Shown: positions 10,009-19,078, numbered from the stretch's first letter. The stretch: 64,000 nucleotides of DNA from Paenibacillus sp. JDR-2 (GCF_000023585.1 NC_012914.1:1312501-1376500); one strand, 5' to 3'. Numbers and translations are program-made. Notes: generated by a model from the letters alone, not told the origin.

Positions 10009-10710
10009 ATGGGAATCTTTAAAAGAATGAAGGATCTGACTAAGGCATCGGTGAATGAGGTATTGGATAAAATGGAAGATCCGGTAGTCATGCTGAATCA
10101 ATATCTGCGTGACATGGAATCGGAAATTCATCAAGCGGAAGTAACGGTAGCGAAACAAATGGCTAACGAACGCCGTCTGAAACAACGTCTGGATGAAGCG
10201 GTACGCAGCATTGCCGACCGTGAGTCGAAGGCAGAAGCAGCACTTCGCGCCGGCCAAGAGGAGTTCGCTCGCAAGCTGCTCGAAGAGAAGCTTTATTTCG
10301 ACCAGAAGGTGAATGAATACAGCGATCTTCATGCACAAGCGAAAACGCAAGCAGAAGAGCTGATGCAGCAATTGCACGGCATGAAGGATGAGTTCTACCA
10401 GCTTCGAAATAAACGCAATGAGCTGGCATCCCGCGCTCAAATTGCTAAAGCGCAAAAGCAAATGGCTCAAATTTCTTCGAACCATACGATCGACAGCGGT
10501 ACAGCATCGAGAGGCTTCTACCGTATGGAAGAGAAAATCATGCAGCTTGAAGCGGAAGCGGATGTTCTTCGCACTCCTTACTCGGCAGCATACAGCGGTA
10601 CAGGCAACAACGCAGGCTCCTTCAGTTCTGCTGACATGGAGAAAAAGCTGAAGGTTGACGAGCAGCTTGAAGCTTTGAAAAGCAAGCTGAACAAACCGGA
10701 AGAAGTATAA
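10009..10710 (+). CDS. pspA: PspA/IM30-family protein, second paralogue
   Basis: A 233-residue PspA/IM30 homologue ([39 protein letters not shown]), closer to canonical PspA/LiaH at its N-terminus than the first paralogue. Helices run through about residue 145, a linker follows, and a last helix spans about 165-230. It starts two bases after the PspC stop, so the four genes 8514-10710 form a tight operon. Two PspA copies flanking a PspC protein suggest a hetero-oligomer or two functional states (inference). Confidence 0.93.
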   Translation: MGIFKRMKDLTKASVNEVLDKMEDPVVMLNQYLRDMESEIHQAEVTVAKQMANERRLKQRLDEAVRSIADRESKAEAALRAGQEEFARKLLEEKLYFDQKVNEYSDLHAQAKTQAEELMQQLHGMKDEFYQLRNKRNELASRAQIAKAQKQMAQISSNHTIDSGTASRGFYRMEEKIMQLEAEADVLRTPYSAAYSGTGNNAGSFSSADMEKKLKVDEQLEALKSKLNKPEEV

Positions 10711-10732
10711 TCAACTAGCAGTATGCAAAGAC

Positions 10733-10810
10733 GGAAGAGCGGATCGGGTAACCGCAATTTCATTAAGCTTTAACTTAATGAAATTGACGGGGGGACCGGT
10801 CTGCTCTTCC
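10733..10810 (+). repeat. Long intercistronic stem-loop in the Lia/Psp operon
   Basis: A 78-base imperfect inverted repeat. The inner part is a perfect 12-bp stem, AATTTCATTAAG (10756-10767) with CTTAATGAAATT (10774-10785), around loop CTTTAA. The outer part is GGAAGAGC (10733-10740) with GCTCTTCC (10803-10810), and the bases between also pair in part. No T run follows, so it is not an ordinary terminator. It lies exactly between the second pspA and the kinase gene. Confidence 0.75.
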
Positions 10811-10840
10811 CTGCGTGCGTATTTGAAGGAGTGGACCTGG

Positions 10841-11857
10841 ATGGCTGAAGGACAAGCGAATGAGCACCATCGTGCGGAGAGGCCCAATAAAGAAGCAAGA
10901 CGCAAAAATGTGACCGAGACCGTATTATGGCTCATTATTATCGTGAGTCTTGTCATCATTGTGCTGCAAGCGATTGGTTACGTGCGGTTGTATACTTTCC
11001 AAGGCAAGTGGGCTATCTTAGGACTTACCGTAATCGGGGCAGCAATGGCAGCAGCGGCGATCGTTGGTTTTCTGCAGAATTCCAAACTCAAGCAGGCAGT
11101 TGAGCGGCTTAGCGAACAGCAACGCAGACGCAGTTATCGGGTAACGCTGAATTCGGCGGAGGAGGAAGGCGGTGTTCCGGTGTCCGAACAGGAGCAAAGC
11201 GATGCGATCTGGACGGAGAAGGTCAAGTTCTCGGCTGTTATCGAAGAACGTCAGCGGCTTGCAAGAGAGCTGCATGACGCGGTCAGTCAGCAGCTGTTCG
11301 CAATCTCGATGACGGCGACGGCTGTCAGCCGCACGATTGAGCGGGACTGGGAGCGGGCGAAGAGACAGGTACAGCTTATCGAGGAGATGGCTTCCGTAGC
11401 GCAATCAGAGATGCGCGCCCTGCTGCTGCATTTAAGACCCGTTCACCTGGACGGCAAAAATTTGGCTGCCGCATTAACCGCGCTGGTGGACGAGCTTAAG
11501 CAGAAGGTTCCGATGACAATTGATCTGGATGTTGATGATTCGATTACGATGAAGCCTGAAACGGAGGATCATTTGTTCCGGATCGCGCAAGAAGCCTTGT
11601 CGAATACCCTTCGGCATTCAAAAGCGGAAAGTATGGAAATTAAGCTGCATCGGAAAGGCCCCGAAGTACGTATGTTATTAAAAGATACCGGCATCGGCTT
11701 CGACCTGGAAGCGAAGAAACAAACCTCTTACGGTTTATTAACGATGGAAGAGCGTGTGAATGAGCTTGGCGGCTATTTACATATGATCTCAAAACCGGGA
11801 GAGGGAACAAGCATAGATATCCGGGTTCCGATTGACGGCGGCGATATAGAGAAGTAG
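10841..11857 (+). CDS. liaS: LiaS-like sensor histidine kinase
   Basis: A 338-residue NarL/LiaS-type kinase. Two membrane segments (about residues 27-47 and 55-78) enclose a very short external loop, as in LiaS-type intramembrane-sensing kinases. The HisKA_3 domain has the H box ELHDAVSQQLFA with His145, and the HATPase domain shows DTGIGFD and GTSIDIRVP. Start ATG 10841 has AAGGAG 9 bases upstream; a longer frame would begin at ATG 10778 inside the intercistronic stem-loop. It forms a two-component pair with the downstream regulator. Confidence 0.9.
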   Translation: MAEGQANEHHRAERPNKEARRKNVTETVLWLIIIVSLVIIVLQAIGYVRLYTFQGKWAILGLTVIGAAMAAAAIVGFLQNSKLKQAVERLSEQQRRRSYRVTLNSAEEEGGVPVSEQEQSDAIWTEKVKFSAVIEERQRLARELHDAVSQQLFAISMTATAVSRTIERDWERAKRQVQLIEEMASVAQSEMRALLLHLRPVHLDGKNLAAALTALVDELKQKVPMTIDLDVDDSITMKPETEDHLFRIAQEALSNTLRHSKAESMEIKLHRKGPEVRMLLKDTGIGFDLEAKKQTSYGLLTMEERVNELGGYLHMISKPGEGTSIDIRVPIDGGDIEK

Positions 11858-11861
11858 GACC

Positions 11862-12560
11862 ATGTACATGTTGAAGGAAGCGGTGAATAAGGTGGAACCG
11901 ATCGAGCAACTGAATGAACGGATTAAAGTATTGTTAGTGGATGATCATGAGATGGTGCGTATCGGACTCGCTGCGGTGTTAGATACGGAAGAAGGTATCG
12001 AAGTCGTAGGGGAAGCAAGCAACGGTTATGACGGAATCCGGCTGGCTCAGGCCTATAAGCCTGACATCGTACTTATGGATCTTGTTATGGATGGCATGGA
12101 TGGCGTGGAGACAACGCAAAAGCTGCTTGAACTGTATCCGGAATGCAAGGTTATCGTATTAACCAGCTTTATTGACGATAGCAAGCTGTATCCGGTTATT
12201 GAAGCGGGGGCGTTCAGCTACCTTCTCAAGACGGCGAGAGCAACGGAGATTGCGGATGCGATACGCGCAGCGGCACGCGGACAGTCGGTACTGGAGTCGC
12301 AGGTTGCCGCCAAGATGATGAACCGGCTCCGCAAACCAAAGCAGCCGGTACAGGCCGCGCTTCATGATGATTTGACGGAACGGGAGATGGACGTGCTGAA
12401 GCGGGTAGCGCAAGGAATGTCCAATCAGGAAATAGCGGACGAGCTGTTTATCGGCGTGAAGACCGTGAAGTTCCACATTACGAACATCTTTAACAAGCTT
12501 GACGTTGAAGACCGCACGCAAGCGGCGATTTATGCACATAAGCAAGGGATTGCGGAGTAG
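11862..12560 (+). CDS. liaR: LiaR-like response regulator
   Basis: NarL/FixJ-family regulator. A receiver domain (IKVLLVDDHEMVRIGLAAVLD) with phospho-acceptor Asp73 in LMDLVMDGMDG is followed by a LuxR-type HTH (LTEREMDVLKRVAQGMSNQEIADELFIGVKTVKFHITNIFNKL in the last third). Its sequence strongly resembles B. subtilis LiaR (VLTSFIDD..YPVIEAGA.SYLLKT). The start is uncertain: ATG 11862 lies 4 bases after the kinase stop, while GTG 11883 has the better RBS (AAGGAAG). Probably activates the operon from its upstream promoter. Confidence 0.93.
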   Translation: MYMLKEAVNKVEPIEQLNERIKVLLVDDHEMVRIGLAAVLDTEEGIEVVGEASNGYDGIRLAQAYKPDIVLMDLVMDGMDGVETTQKLLELYPECKVIVLTSFIDDSKLYPVIEAGAFSYLLKTARATEIADAIRAAARGQSVLESQVAAKMMNRLRKPKQPVQAALHDDLTEREMDVLKRVAQGMSNQEIADELFIGVKTVKFHITNIFNKLDVEDRTQAAIYAHKQGIAE

Positions 12561-12576
12561 AAAGCATATATATCAG

Positions 12577-12620
12577 AAAGGGGCTCGCCTGAAGTTGAAC
12601 TTCCGGCAGGCCCCTTTTTT
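12577..12620 (+). terminator. Terminator of the Lia/Psp operon
   Basis: AAAGGGGC...GCCCCTTTTTT hairpin with an inner CCTG/CAGG stem, 17 bases after liaR. Confidence 0.88.
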
Positions 12621-12663
12621 CTTGTGACAGCTGGAGAGGAAGCCCAGTTTTTGCTAAAATAAG

Positions 12664-13329
12664 TTAAAGGCGGCGGTTAAGAAGCATTCCGCTTGAAGGA
12701 AAAGGCCAATACGTTGCCATGGAATTGTAGTAACAGCTATAGGGCTGCAGAAGCGGGATATCCTTGCGCAGTAAATCCAGTACTCTTGCAGATAGTGGCT
12801 CTTCCAGCGCCTTGTGAAGACAGGTAATCCAGCCTTGCGGACCTGTGAGCAGTTGAACGGAGGATTCGTTCTTACCGGAATCCGGGAGTTGGATCTGCCA
12901 GGTACCGTTCTCAAGCATCAGTCCGTATTCAACCGCAGCAGGATGGGACATTGCTTGTTCAATAGTGAACCTAAGCTGCGGACTCAGGAAGGGTTCAGCC
13001 TCTTCGAGGAAAGCAAGCAGTCCGTTTACGGCTCCGGCCACCTTCCGCAGTTCTTCCTCAATGACAGACAAAGAAGGATTTTGTTTGATTTTACGGGCGG
13101 AGAGCCGGATCATGAGCTGGGCTTGTCTGCTGTGCCGAAGCCATCCTGCGGCCGTTTCGGCAGCATGACGGTAAGGGGCGCCCCAATCGAAGCTGTCAAA
13201 TATAGCAGATCCGGGAGACAGCCTTATCGGCTCTTCTTCACGGAATGTACTTTTGCCGTAAGGGCGAACCGGAGAAGCGGCTAGAAGCCGGTCGGTTTGC
13301 CTGGCAGGCGTTATAGACATCATTGGCAT
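12664..13329 (-). CDS. Conserved-looking protein of unknown function
   Basis: A 221-residue soluble protein that I do not recognise. No signal peptide or membrane segment is seen. It has a helical middle (about residues 60-110, many Leu/Ala/Glu) and a C-terminal part rich in aromatic residues (QPYSCYYNSMATYWPFPSSG). Start ATG 13329 has a strong AAAGGAGG RBS 8 bases away, so it is a real gene. It converges on the Lia/Psp operon and ends 44 bases after that terminator. Confidence 0.75.
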   Translation of the reverse strand: MPMMSITPARQTDRLLAASPVRPYGKSTFREEEPIRLSPGSAIFDSFDWGAPYRHAAETAAGWLRHSRQAQLMIRLSARKIKQNPSLSVIEEELRKVAGAVNGLLAFLEEAEPFLSPQLRFTIEQAMSHPAAVEYGLMLENGTWQIQLPDSGKNESSVQLLTGPQGWITCLHKALEEPLSARVLDLLRKDIPLLQPYSCYYNSMATYWPFPSSGMLLNRRL

Positions 13330-13404
13330 TTAGACTGCCTCCTTTGACGTTTGGTATGACCAGCATATTATGCTTTCGCGGCAAAGGCTGGCGAATGGTG
13401 TCTC

Positions 13405-13785
13405 TCAGAACAAAAGAAATAAAAAGGCAATTAGCGCGAAATCAAGCGTAATCAAATCGCGGAACGGATAGTATGGGCGAGGCTCGTAGTAATAAGGGTC
13501 AAACGGGTAGGATTGCGTTTGTACGGGCTGTTCCGGCTTGCTTGATTTGGCTTGAGGCTGGAGTTTGGATTTTGAGCTTTTCTTGTTCTTCTTCGAAGAT
13601 TTAGCAGGAACATCCTCCGGCTCACCGGCAGAGGAAACATTAGGATCTCCATTAAGCGTAAGCTTTCCACCCGCGCATCTGCTCAACATACCGATATGCC
13701 TCGATCCATCCTTCATAATGATATATACAGGCATCCCGCAATATCGCGATACGATATCTTCCTCGAGAGGATAAATCTGTTCCAT
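13405..13785 (-). CDS. Hypothetical protein, basic linker and C-terminal TM
   Basis: A 126-residue protein starting at ATG 13785 (MEQIYPLEED), chosen for its AAGGAGGAG RBS; the open frame continues 18 codons upstream without an RBS. Residues 1-50 contain PVYIIMKDGSRHIGMLSRCAGGKLTLNG, which looks like a small beta-barrel similar to an Sm-like or RNA-binding-type strand pattern (weak resemblance). A Lys/Ser/Pro-rich linker, a Tyr/Pro stretch and a C-terminal hydrophobic segment LDFALIAFLFLLF follow. Function unknown. Confidence 0.65.
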   Translation of the reverse strand: MEQIYPLEEDIVSRYCGMPVYIIMKDGSRHIGMLSRCAGGKLTLNGDPNVSSAGEPEDVPAKSSKKNKKSSKSKLQPQAKSSKPEQPVQTQSYPFDPYYYEPRPYYPFRDLITLDFALIAFLFLLF

Positions 13786-13855
13786 TTCAGGCTCCTCCTT
13801 ATGTTTACTTGCATTAGGCTTTGCAACCAGTGTATTCACCCAGAGGCGAATAGGT

Positions 13856-14650
13856 ATGGTTAAACACCTAGCAGTAATAAATGGTCAAGGGGAGGTTATT
13901 GACATCGCAGCGAATCGATTTGTTCAAAAGACAGCCGAGCAGTCCAACCGGCAGAAAGCACGGCGCGCGGTTATTTTGGCAGCAATTGTACTGGTGGTCG
14001 GCATCATATGGGCAGTCTTCAATAGGGATCAGCTCCGGTCCGATGAAAATCCCGGTATCGTTGCTCATGATCTAGTTCTGCTATGGCAGTGGACGGACAA
14101 GCTCTACAGTAAAGGCGCAGCTGATACCGAATGGACAATAAGATGGGATCTTGAAGGGGAAGCATCTGGCCTGGAGCAGGCGGAAGAGCGGCTTCAGGCG
14201 GATGAAAAGGGGCAGAAGCAGGGAACACTGTCCATATTCCCGCTAACGTCGGAGCATCAGGCGATGCTTGTATTTACGACCACTCAAAAGGCGGACAAGG
14301 AGCAGCTGCTTGCTATCGTAAACCGTACGGAAGCCGTATTAAAAAAGGAGGGCGTTACCTATTCCGGAGGGATGACGGTTCGGGGCAAGACGGAATATAA
14401 TAACGCAGCGGAACGTCTGGCCCAGGCCGCGGGCGGCAAGCGGATTGACCGGTACAAGGATGAGAGCGGAACGGTCAGCGAAGCTTACTACTCTGAAAAG
14501 CTGTTTTCATCGGTAGAAGCAGGGGCGGGGAAGAAGGCGAATCTGCAAATTGCCGAGCATCGCGAAACGGAATCCGGAGCGTTGTCTTTAATCGTCGGAA
14601 CCCCGTTAATAACGGGAGATTACACCGTTTCGGAAGCAGGAAACGATTAG
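13856..14650 (+). CDS. YwmB-like protein
   Basis: A 264-residue membrane-anchored protein: short cytoplasmic N-terminus, TM at about residues 38-56 (AVILAAIVLVVGIIWAVF) and an extracytoplasmic domain. The C-terminal half (GGMTVRGKTE, NNAAERLAQAAGGKRIDRY, LSLIVGTPLITGDY) resembles the YwmB family, described by Pfam as TATA-box-binding-protein-like fold; biological role unknown. ATG 13856 follows AGGCG by 9 bases. Divergently oriented from the 13405-13785 gene, 70 bases away. Confidence 0.6.
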   Translation: MVKHLAVINGQGEVIDIAANRFVQKTAEQSNRQKARRAVILAAIVLVVGIIWAVFNRDQLRSDENPGIVAHDLVLLWQWTDKLYSKGAADTEWTIRWDLEGEASGLEQAEERLQADEKGQKQGTLSIFPLTSEHQAMLVFTTTQKADKEQLLAIVNRTEAVLKKEGVTYSGGMTVRGKTEYNNAAERLAQAAGGKRIDRYKDESGTVSEAYYSEKLFSSVEAGAGKKANLQIAEHRETESGALSLIVGTPLITGDYTVSEAGND

Positions 14651-14774
14651 AAGAAATATGATGGCTAATTAGTTTTTTTTATGATTGGATCAATAGCAGT
14701 TTAAGGATTAATATGCTAAACTACATAAATAAAAATAAAAAAATATATGGAAAGAATGAGGGAACTGAACTGTT

Positions 14775-16319
14775 ATGAACGTTGAATCATCAAATGCGCA
14801 AGGCGCTATTTATTATATCTTCGGGGCGACAGGCGATCTGGCGAAGCGCAAGTTGTTTCCTGCCTTGTTCAGCCTATATAAAGAAGGAAAGCTGTCTGAA
14901 AATTTCGCCGTTGTAGGCTTAGCACGCAGAGAGCGTACAAACGAGCAGTTCCGCGCCGACCTGTATGAGTCCATTGTGGAATTCTGCCGTTATAAAGCAG
15001 ATGACGTAGAGCTCTGGAACCGCTTCGCGGAGCACTTCGAATATATGCCTCTTGATATTAACAATGTAGAAGCATTCCGCGGTCTGGCTACTCTGTCCGA
15101 TCAACTGGATGCAAAATTCAATATTCCGGGCAATCGTTTGTTCTATCTGGCGCTTGCACCGTCGCTGTTCGGACCTGTATCGTTCAGCCTGCGTGACGGC
15201 GGACTGCTCGAATCCAAGGGCTGGCACCGCGTCGTAATCGAGAAGCCGTTCGGCTATGATCTGGAATCGGCACAAAAGCTGAATGACCAAATCACGCAAG
15301 TATTCAAAGAAGAAGAAATCTACCGTATTGACCACTACCTCGGCAAAGAGATGGTGCAAAATATTCAAGTGATTCGTTTTGCGAATGCGTTTTTTGAGCC
15401 GCTGTGGAACAATAATCATATCGCAAACGTGCAAGTTACACTCTCCGAAACGGTTGGCGTAGAAGAACGCGGCGGTTACTATGATAAATCCGGCGCCCTT
15501 CGCGACATGGGTCAAAACCATATGCTTCAAATGCTGACGATGATCGCTATGGAACCGCCTAGCCGTCTGCATGGCGAAGATATCCGCGACGAGAAGGTTA
15601 AGGTGCTTCGTTCCCTTCGTCCTTACAAATCGAGCGACGAAGTGCGCAACCAGGTTGTACGCGGCCAATACAGCGAAGGCTCCCTCAAAGGGAAAGAACT
15701 TCCCGGTTACCGTCAAGAGGACTCGGTAGGCGAGAACTCCACAACGGAAACTTATTTTGCCGCTAAGCTGGCGGTTGATAACTTCCGCTGGGCGGGAGTA
15801 CCGTTCTACATCCGTACAGGCAAACGCCTTCCGGTAAAAACAACGGAAGTTGTTATCGAATTCAAATCGATGCCGCAAAACGTATTGTTCGCGCAGCGTC
15901 ATGACCTGCAGCCGAACTTGCTCGTTATTCGCGTTAACCCGATGGAAGGCATCTATATTAAAATGAATGCCAAAACGCCGGGCGAAGACAATTCGGTACA
16001 ACCCGTAAACATGGAATTCTGCCAAAGCTGCCAAATCGGCATCAATACTCCGGAAGCCTATGAGCGCCTAATCCATGATGCGGTTCGCGGTGACTCGACG
16101 TACTTCACCCGTTGGGATGAAGTGGCTCAAGCATGGGAATTCGTTGACCGAATTGCAGCTGCATGGCGTGAGGATCCGACTGATCTGCAGCACTATCCTG
16201 CGGGCTCGTGGGGCCCAGAGAAAGCTGAAAAGCTGCTGGCGCAAGACGGCTTCAAATGGTGGCCGGTTAACGGGCAAGCAGAAGACAATGTGATTTGGGT
16301 ATCGAATAGCGGCAAGTAA
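14775..16319 (+). CDS. zwf: Glucose-6-phosphate 1-dehydrogenase
   Basis: A 514-residue enzyme that oxidises glucose-6-phosphate to 6-phosphogluconolactone with NADP+, the entry step of the oxidative pentose-phosphate pathway. The NADP-binding motif GATGDLAKRK lies at 17-26 and the active-site signature RIDHYLGKE at about 184-192. Full family length. RBS GAGGGAACTGAACTG upstream of ATG 14775. It is a single gene; no 6-phosphogluconate dehydrogenase or lactonase lies nearby. Confidence 0.97.
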   Translation: MNVESSNAQGAIYYIFGATGDLAKRKLFPALFSLYKEGKLSENFAVVGLARRERTNEQFRADLYESIVEFCRYKADDVELWNRFAEHFEYMPLDINNVEAFRGLATLSDQLDAKFNIPGNRLFYLALAPSLFGPVSFSLRDGGLLESKGWHRVVIEKPFGYDLESAQKLNDQITQVFKEEEIYRIDHYLGKEMVQNIQVIRFANAFFEPLWNNNHIANVQVTLSETVGVEERGGYYDKSGALRDMGQNHMLQMLTMIAMEPPSRLHGEDIRDEKVKVLRSLRPYKSSDEVRNQVVRGQYSEGSLKGKELPGYRQEDSVGENSTTETYFAAKLAVDNFRWAGVPFYIRTGKRLPVKTTEVVIEFKSMPQNVLFAQRHDLQPNLLVIRVNPMEGIYIKMNAKTPGEDNSVQPVNMEFCQSCQIGINTPEAYERLIHDAVRGDSTYFTRWDEVAQAWEFVDRIAAAWREDPTDLQHYPAGSWGPEKAEKLLAQDGFKWWPVNGQAEDNVIWVSNSGK

Positions 16320-16358
16320 TTCATTTATAGCACACCGCTGACGGGGGGATATGCCTTA

Positions 16359-16985
16359 ATGTTTAAGGTTTACGATATTTCGATGACAATCGAAAAGGGC
16401 ATGCCGGTATGGGGCAACCATGACGGCAAGCAGCCCGAAATCAACTCTCAGCCTACCTCTCCAGACGGCGTTAACGAATCGCGCATCGATATGGATGTCC
16501 ATTGCGGCACCCATGTCGATGCGCCTCTGCATATGTTGCCGGAGGATGGCTCAACAATCGAAACAATTGGTCTCGAGGAGCTCGTCGGAAATGCCCGGGT
16601 TCTGGACTTCACGGACGTGAACGACAGCATTACAAGAGAAGACCTGGAGAAGCATGGCCTGCAAAAGGGCGAGTTCATTCTTGTGAAAACGAAGAATTCA
16701 TATACGGATTCCTTTGAATCCGATTTTGTATTCTTGCGGGAGGATGGCGCCCGTTATCTCGTTGAGATAGGGGTTCGCGGGATTGGTACGGACGGACTTG
16801 GGATTGAACGCTCCCAGGCGGAGTATCCAACCCACCGGACGTTGTTCCGCAACAATGTCATTATTGTAGAAGGGCTTCGCCTGAAGGAAGTGCCCCCTGG
16901 CTCTTATTTCATGGTGATTGCACCTTTGAAATTGACCGGTATTGAAGCGGCGCCGGCACGCGCGCTGCTGATCGGGAATGGATAA
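16359..16985 (+). CDS. Cyclase family protein (kynurenine formamidase-like)
   Basis: A 208-residue member of the cyclase/arylformamidase family (PF04199). The metal-binding signature HCGTHVDAPLHM is present at about residues 48-59, and GVRGIGTDGLGIE further on matches the family. KynB-type members hydrolyse N-formylkynurenine, but many homologues have other substrates, and no tryptophan-degradation genes lie nearby, so the substrate is open. Located between zwf and prfC, same strand. Confidence 0.85.
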   Translation: MFKVYDISMTIEKGMPVWGNHDGKQPEINSQPTSPDGVNESRIDMDVHCGTHVDAPLHMLPEDGSTIETIGLEELVGNARVLDFTDVNDSITREDLEKHGLQKGEFILVKTKNSYTDSFESDFVFLREDGARYLVEIGVRGIGTDGLGIERSQAEYPTHRTLFRNNVIIVEGLRLKEVPPGSYFMVIAPLKLTGIEAAPARALLIGNG

Positions 16986-17027
16986 AGGAGCGTTGCTTCG
17001 CGGCGACGCCATGAAGGGAAGGCAAGC

Positions 17028-18617
17028 ATGAGCCAAACGTTAAGTAATGAAATAACACAGGAAGTAGATAAACGCCGTACCTTTGCGATTATCTCTCACC
17101 CTGACGCCGGTAAAACCACGTTAACAGAGAAGCTCCTCTTATTCGGGGGAGCTATTCGTCTTGCAGGGTCGGTAAAAGCCCGCAAAGCGAGCCGTCATGC
17201 TACATCCGACTGGATGGAAATCGAGAAGCAGCGCGGTATCTCCGTTACGTCCAGTGTGATGCAGTTCGATTACCTGGGACACCGGGTTAACATTCTGGAT
17301 ACACCCGGTCACCAGGATTTCTCCGAAGACACGTACCGTACGCTGACTGCAGCGGACAGCGCGGTCATGCTGATCGACGTTGCGAAAGGCGTCGAGGCGC
17401 AGACAATCAAGCTGTTCCAGGTCTGCCGCAAACGCGGTATTCCGATCTTCACCTTTATTAACAAGCTGGACCGTGAAGGCCAAAGCCCATTCGAGCTGAT
17501 GGAAGAGCTGGAGCGGGTACTCGGCATTCGTTCGGTGCCAATGAACTGGCCAATCGGCATGGGCCGCGAGCTGTGCGGCGTATACGACCGGATGAAAAAT
17601 CAGGTTGAGCTGTTCCAGGGCAATGACCACAGTACGATCGAGGTTCGCAAAGTCGAGGATTATAATGATCCTATCATCCGCGAAATGGCTGGCGACTACC
17701 TGCATGATCAGCTTATACAGGACTTGGAGCTGCTTGATGTAGCGGGCGATCCATTTGATTTCGAAAAGGTTCGGGCAGGCGAATTGACACCGATCTTCTT
17801 CGGCAGCGCCGTGAACAACTTCGGCGTTCAAACCTTCCTGGAGAACTTCCTGGAGCTGGCGCCAAAGCCGGCTCCACGGATGAGCACAAACGGTTCCGTT
17901 GACCCAACAAACGAGAAGTTCTCCGGTTATGTTTTCAAGATTCAAGCCAACATGAATCCGGCACACCGCGACCGTATCGCTTTCCTTCGGATTTGCTCCG
18001 GACGTTTCGAACGCGGCATGAGCGTACGCCATATCCGTGCAGGCAAAGACATTAAGCTGTCCCAGCCGCAGCAATTCCTGGCGCAGGACCGCGATATTGT
18101 CGAAACGGCTTATCCGGGCGATATTATCGGTTTGTTCGACCCGGGTATTTTCCGAATCGGAGATTCCTTGTCGCAAGGCTCCGAGGTTGTATTCGACGAG
18201 CTTCCGACATTCTCGCCGGAGATCTTTGCTAAGGTTACCGTGAAGAACGCTTTGAAACATAAGCAGTATCAGAAGGGTATAGACCAACTGACGGAGGAAG
18301 GCACCATTCAGGTGTTCTACTCTGCAAGCGGCTTTGCTGACGAAACGATTCTTGGCGTAGTCGGCCACCTGCAGTTCGAGGTATTCGAGTACCGGATGAA
18401 GGGTGAATACGGCGTTGATATTCAACTGCACCGTATGCCGTTCCAATTCGCGCGCTGGATCATTGACGACAAGATCGATCCTTCGAAGTTCCGGATCAAC
18501 TCTACCCTCGTGAAGGACAAAAAAGGCAATTACGTTGTTCTCTTCGAGAATGAATATGCGATGCGTACAGCGATGGATAAGAATCCAACAATGAAATTCC
18601 TGGAGACTGCTCCCTAA
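17028..18617 (+). CDS. prfC: Peptide chain release factor 3
   Basis: A 529-residue translational GTPase (RF3) that recycles RF1/RF2 from the ribosome after peptide release. The G1 motif is SHPDAGKTTLTEKLL, followed by the RF3-typical insertion GGAIRLAGSVKARK; G3 is DTPGHQDF and G4 NKLD. EF-Tu-like domain II and the RF3 C-terminal domain follow. Full length. ATG 17028 has GGAAGG about 7 bases upstream. Confidence 0.97.
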   Translation: MSQTLSNEITQEVDKRRTFAIISHPDAGKTTLTEKLLLFGGAIRLAGSVKARKASRHATSDWMEIEKQRGISVTSSVMQFDYLGHRVNILDTPGHQDFSEDTYRTLTAADSAVMLIDVAKGVEAQTIKLFQVCRKRGIPIFTFINKLDREGQSPFELMEELERVLGIRSVPMNWPIGMGRELCGVYDRMKNQVELFQGNDHSTIEVRKVEDYNDPIIREMAGDYLHDQLIQDLELLDVAGDPFDFEKVRAGELTPIFFGSAVNNFGVQTFLENFLELAPKPAPRMSTNGSVDPTNEKFSGYVFKIQANMNPAHRDRIAFLRICSGRFERGMSVRHIRAGKDIKLSQPQQFLAQDRDIVETAYPGDIIGLFDPGIFRIGDSLSQGSEVVFDELPTFSPEIFAKVTVKNALKHKQYQKGIDQLTEEGTIQVFYSASGFADETILGVVGHLQFEVFEYRMKGEYGVDIQLHRMPFQFARWIIDDKIDPSKFRINSTLVKDKKGNYVVLFENEYAMRTAMDKNPTMKFLETAP

Positions 18618-18640
18618 GTGGAAACAGACTCATAATGAAA

Positions 18641-18676
18641 AAATCCCCTGATCGGTTGAGATCAGGGGATTTTTTT
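18641..18676. terminator. Bidirectional terminator between prfC and TM2 gene
   Basis: AAATCCCCTGATC pairs with GATCAGGGGATTT; T runs on both strands let it end prfC (+) and the TM2 gene (-). Confidence 0.9.
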
Positions 18677-18682
18677 GCATTG

Positions 18683-19069
18683 CTATTGCCGGTAGCGGAT
18701 AATTTGCTCAATTAAATCCCGTTCGACTTCCTTGTTGTACTCTTTGACCATTCTGGAGATTAAGAAGAGATCCACGATAACCCAGATGAACAAGGCAGCG
18801 GCAGGCAGGGCGAATAGGATGATTCCGATAATTTGCAAGGCCTTTTGTTCAGCTGCGGATGCAATACTGAGTAATATATAGGCTGGAGTTGCGATGAGGA
18901 AGAGAATCAGCTGGATAATGGCTGTCTTCTTGCGCTTCAGGTAAAAGCGGTGTACACCCAAGTGACCGCCAAGAAGCATCAGATAAGCGATAGCCGCCGA
19001 TTTTTCGCTACTTCGCATCTCGGAGTTGAATACCATCAATTCATTCAGCGTGAGGTCTTGTCGATTCAT
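18683..19069 (-). CDS. TM2-domain membrane protein (distal copy)
   Basis: A 128-residue protein with the TM2 pattern: SAAIAYLMLLGGHLGVHRFYLKRKKTAIIQLILF, i.e. a first TM, the GxHRFYL motif and a second TM, then a further hydrophobic stretch and an amphipathic tail. TM2 proteins are widespread and their function is unknown. RBS TAGGAGG. It lies 9 bases downstream of the second TM2 gene on the same strand, so they form a bicistronic unit. Confidence 0.85.
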   Translation of the reverse strand: MNRQDLTLNELMVFNSEMRSSEKSAAIAYLMLLGGHLGVHRFYLKRKKTAIIQLILFLIATPAYILLSIASAAEQKALQIIGIILFALPAAALFIWVIVDLFLISRMVKEYNKEVERDLIEQIIRYRQ

Positions 19070-19078
19070 GGGGACCTC

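Noticed and set aside
14919..16034. 371-codon frame antisense to zwf
   Set aside because: Mirror frame created by the codon bias of zwf; no RBS and the sense gene is certain. The same holds for the long antisense frames in prfC (17139-18446), the first GFO gene (20667-21839) and 21861-22898.
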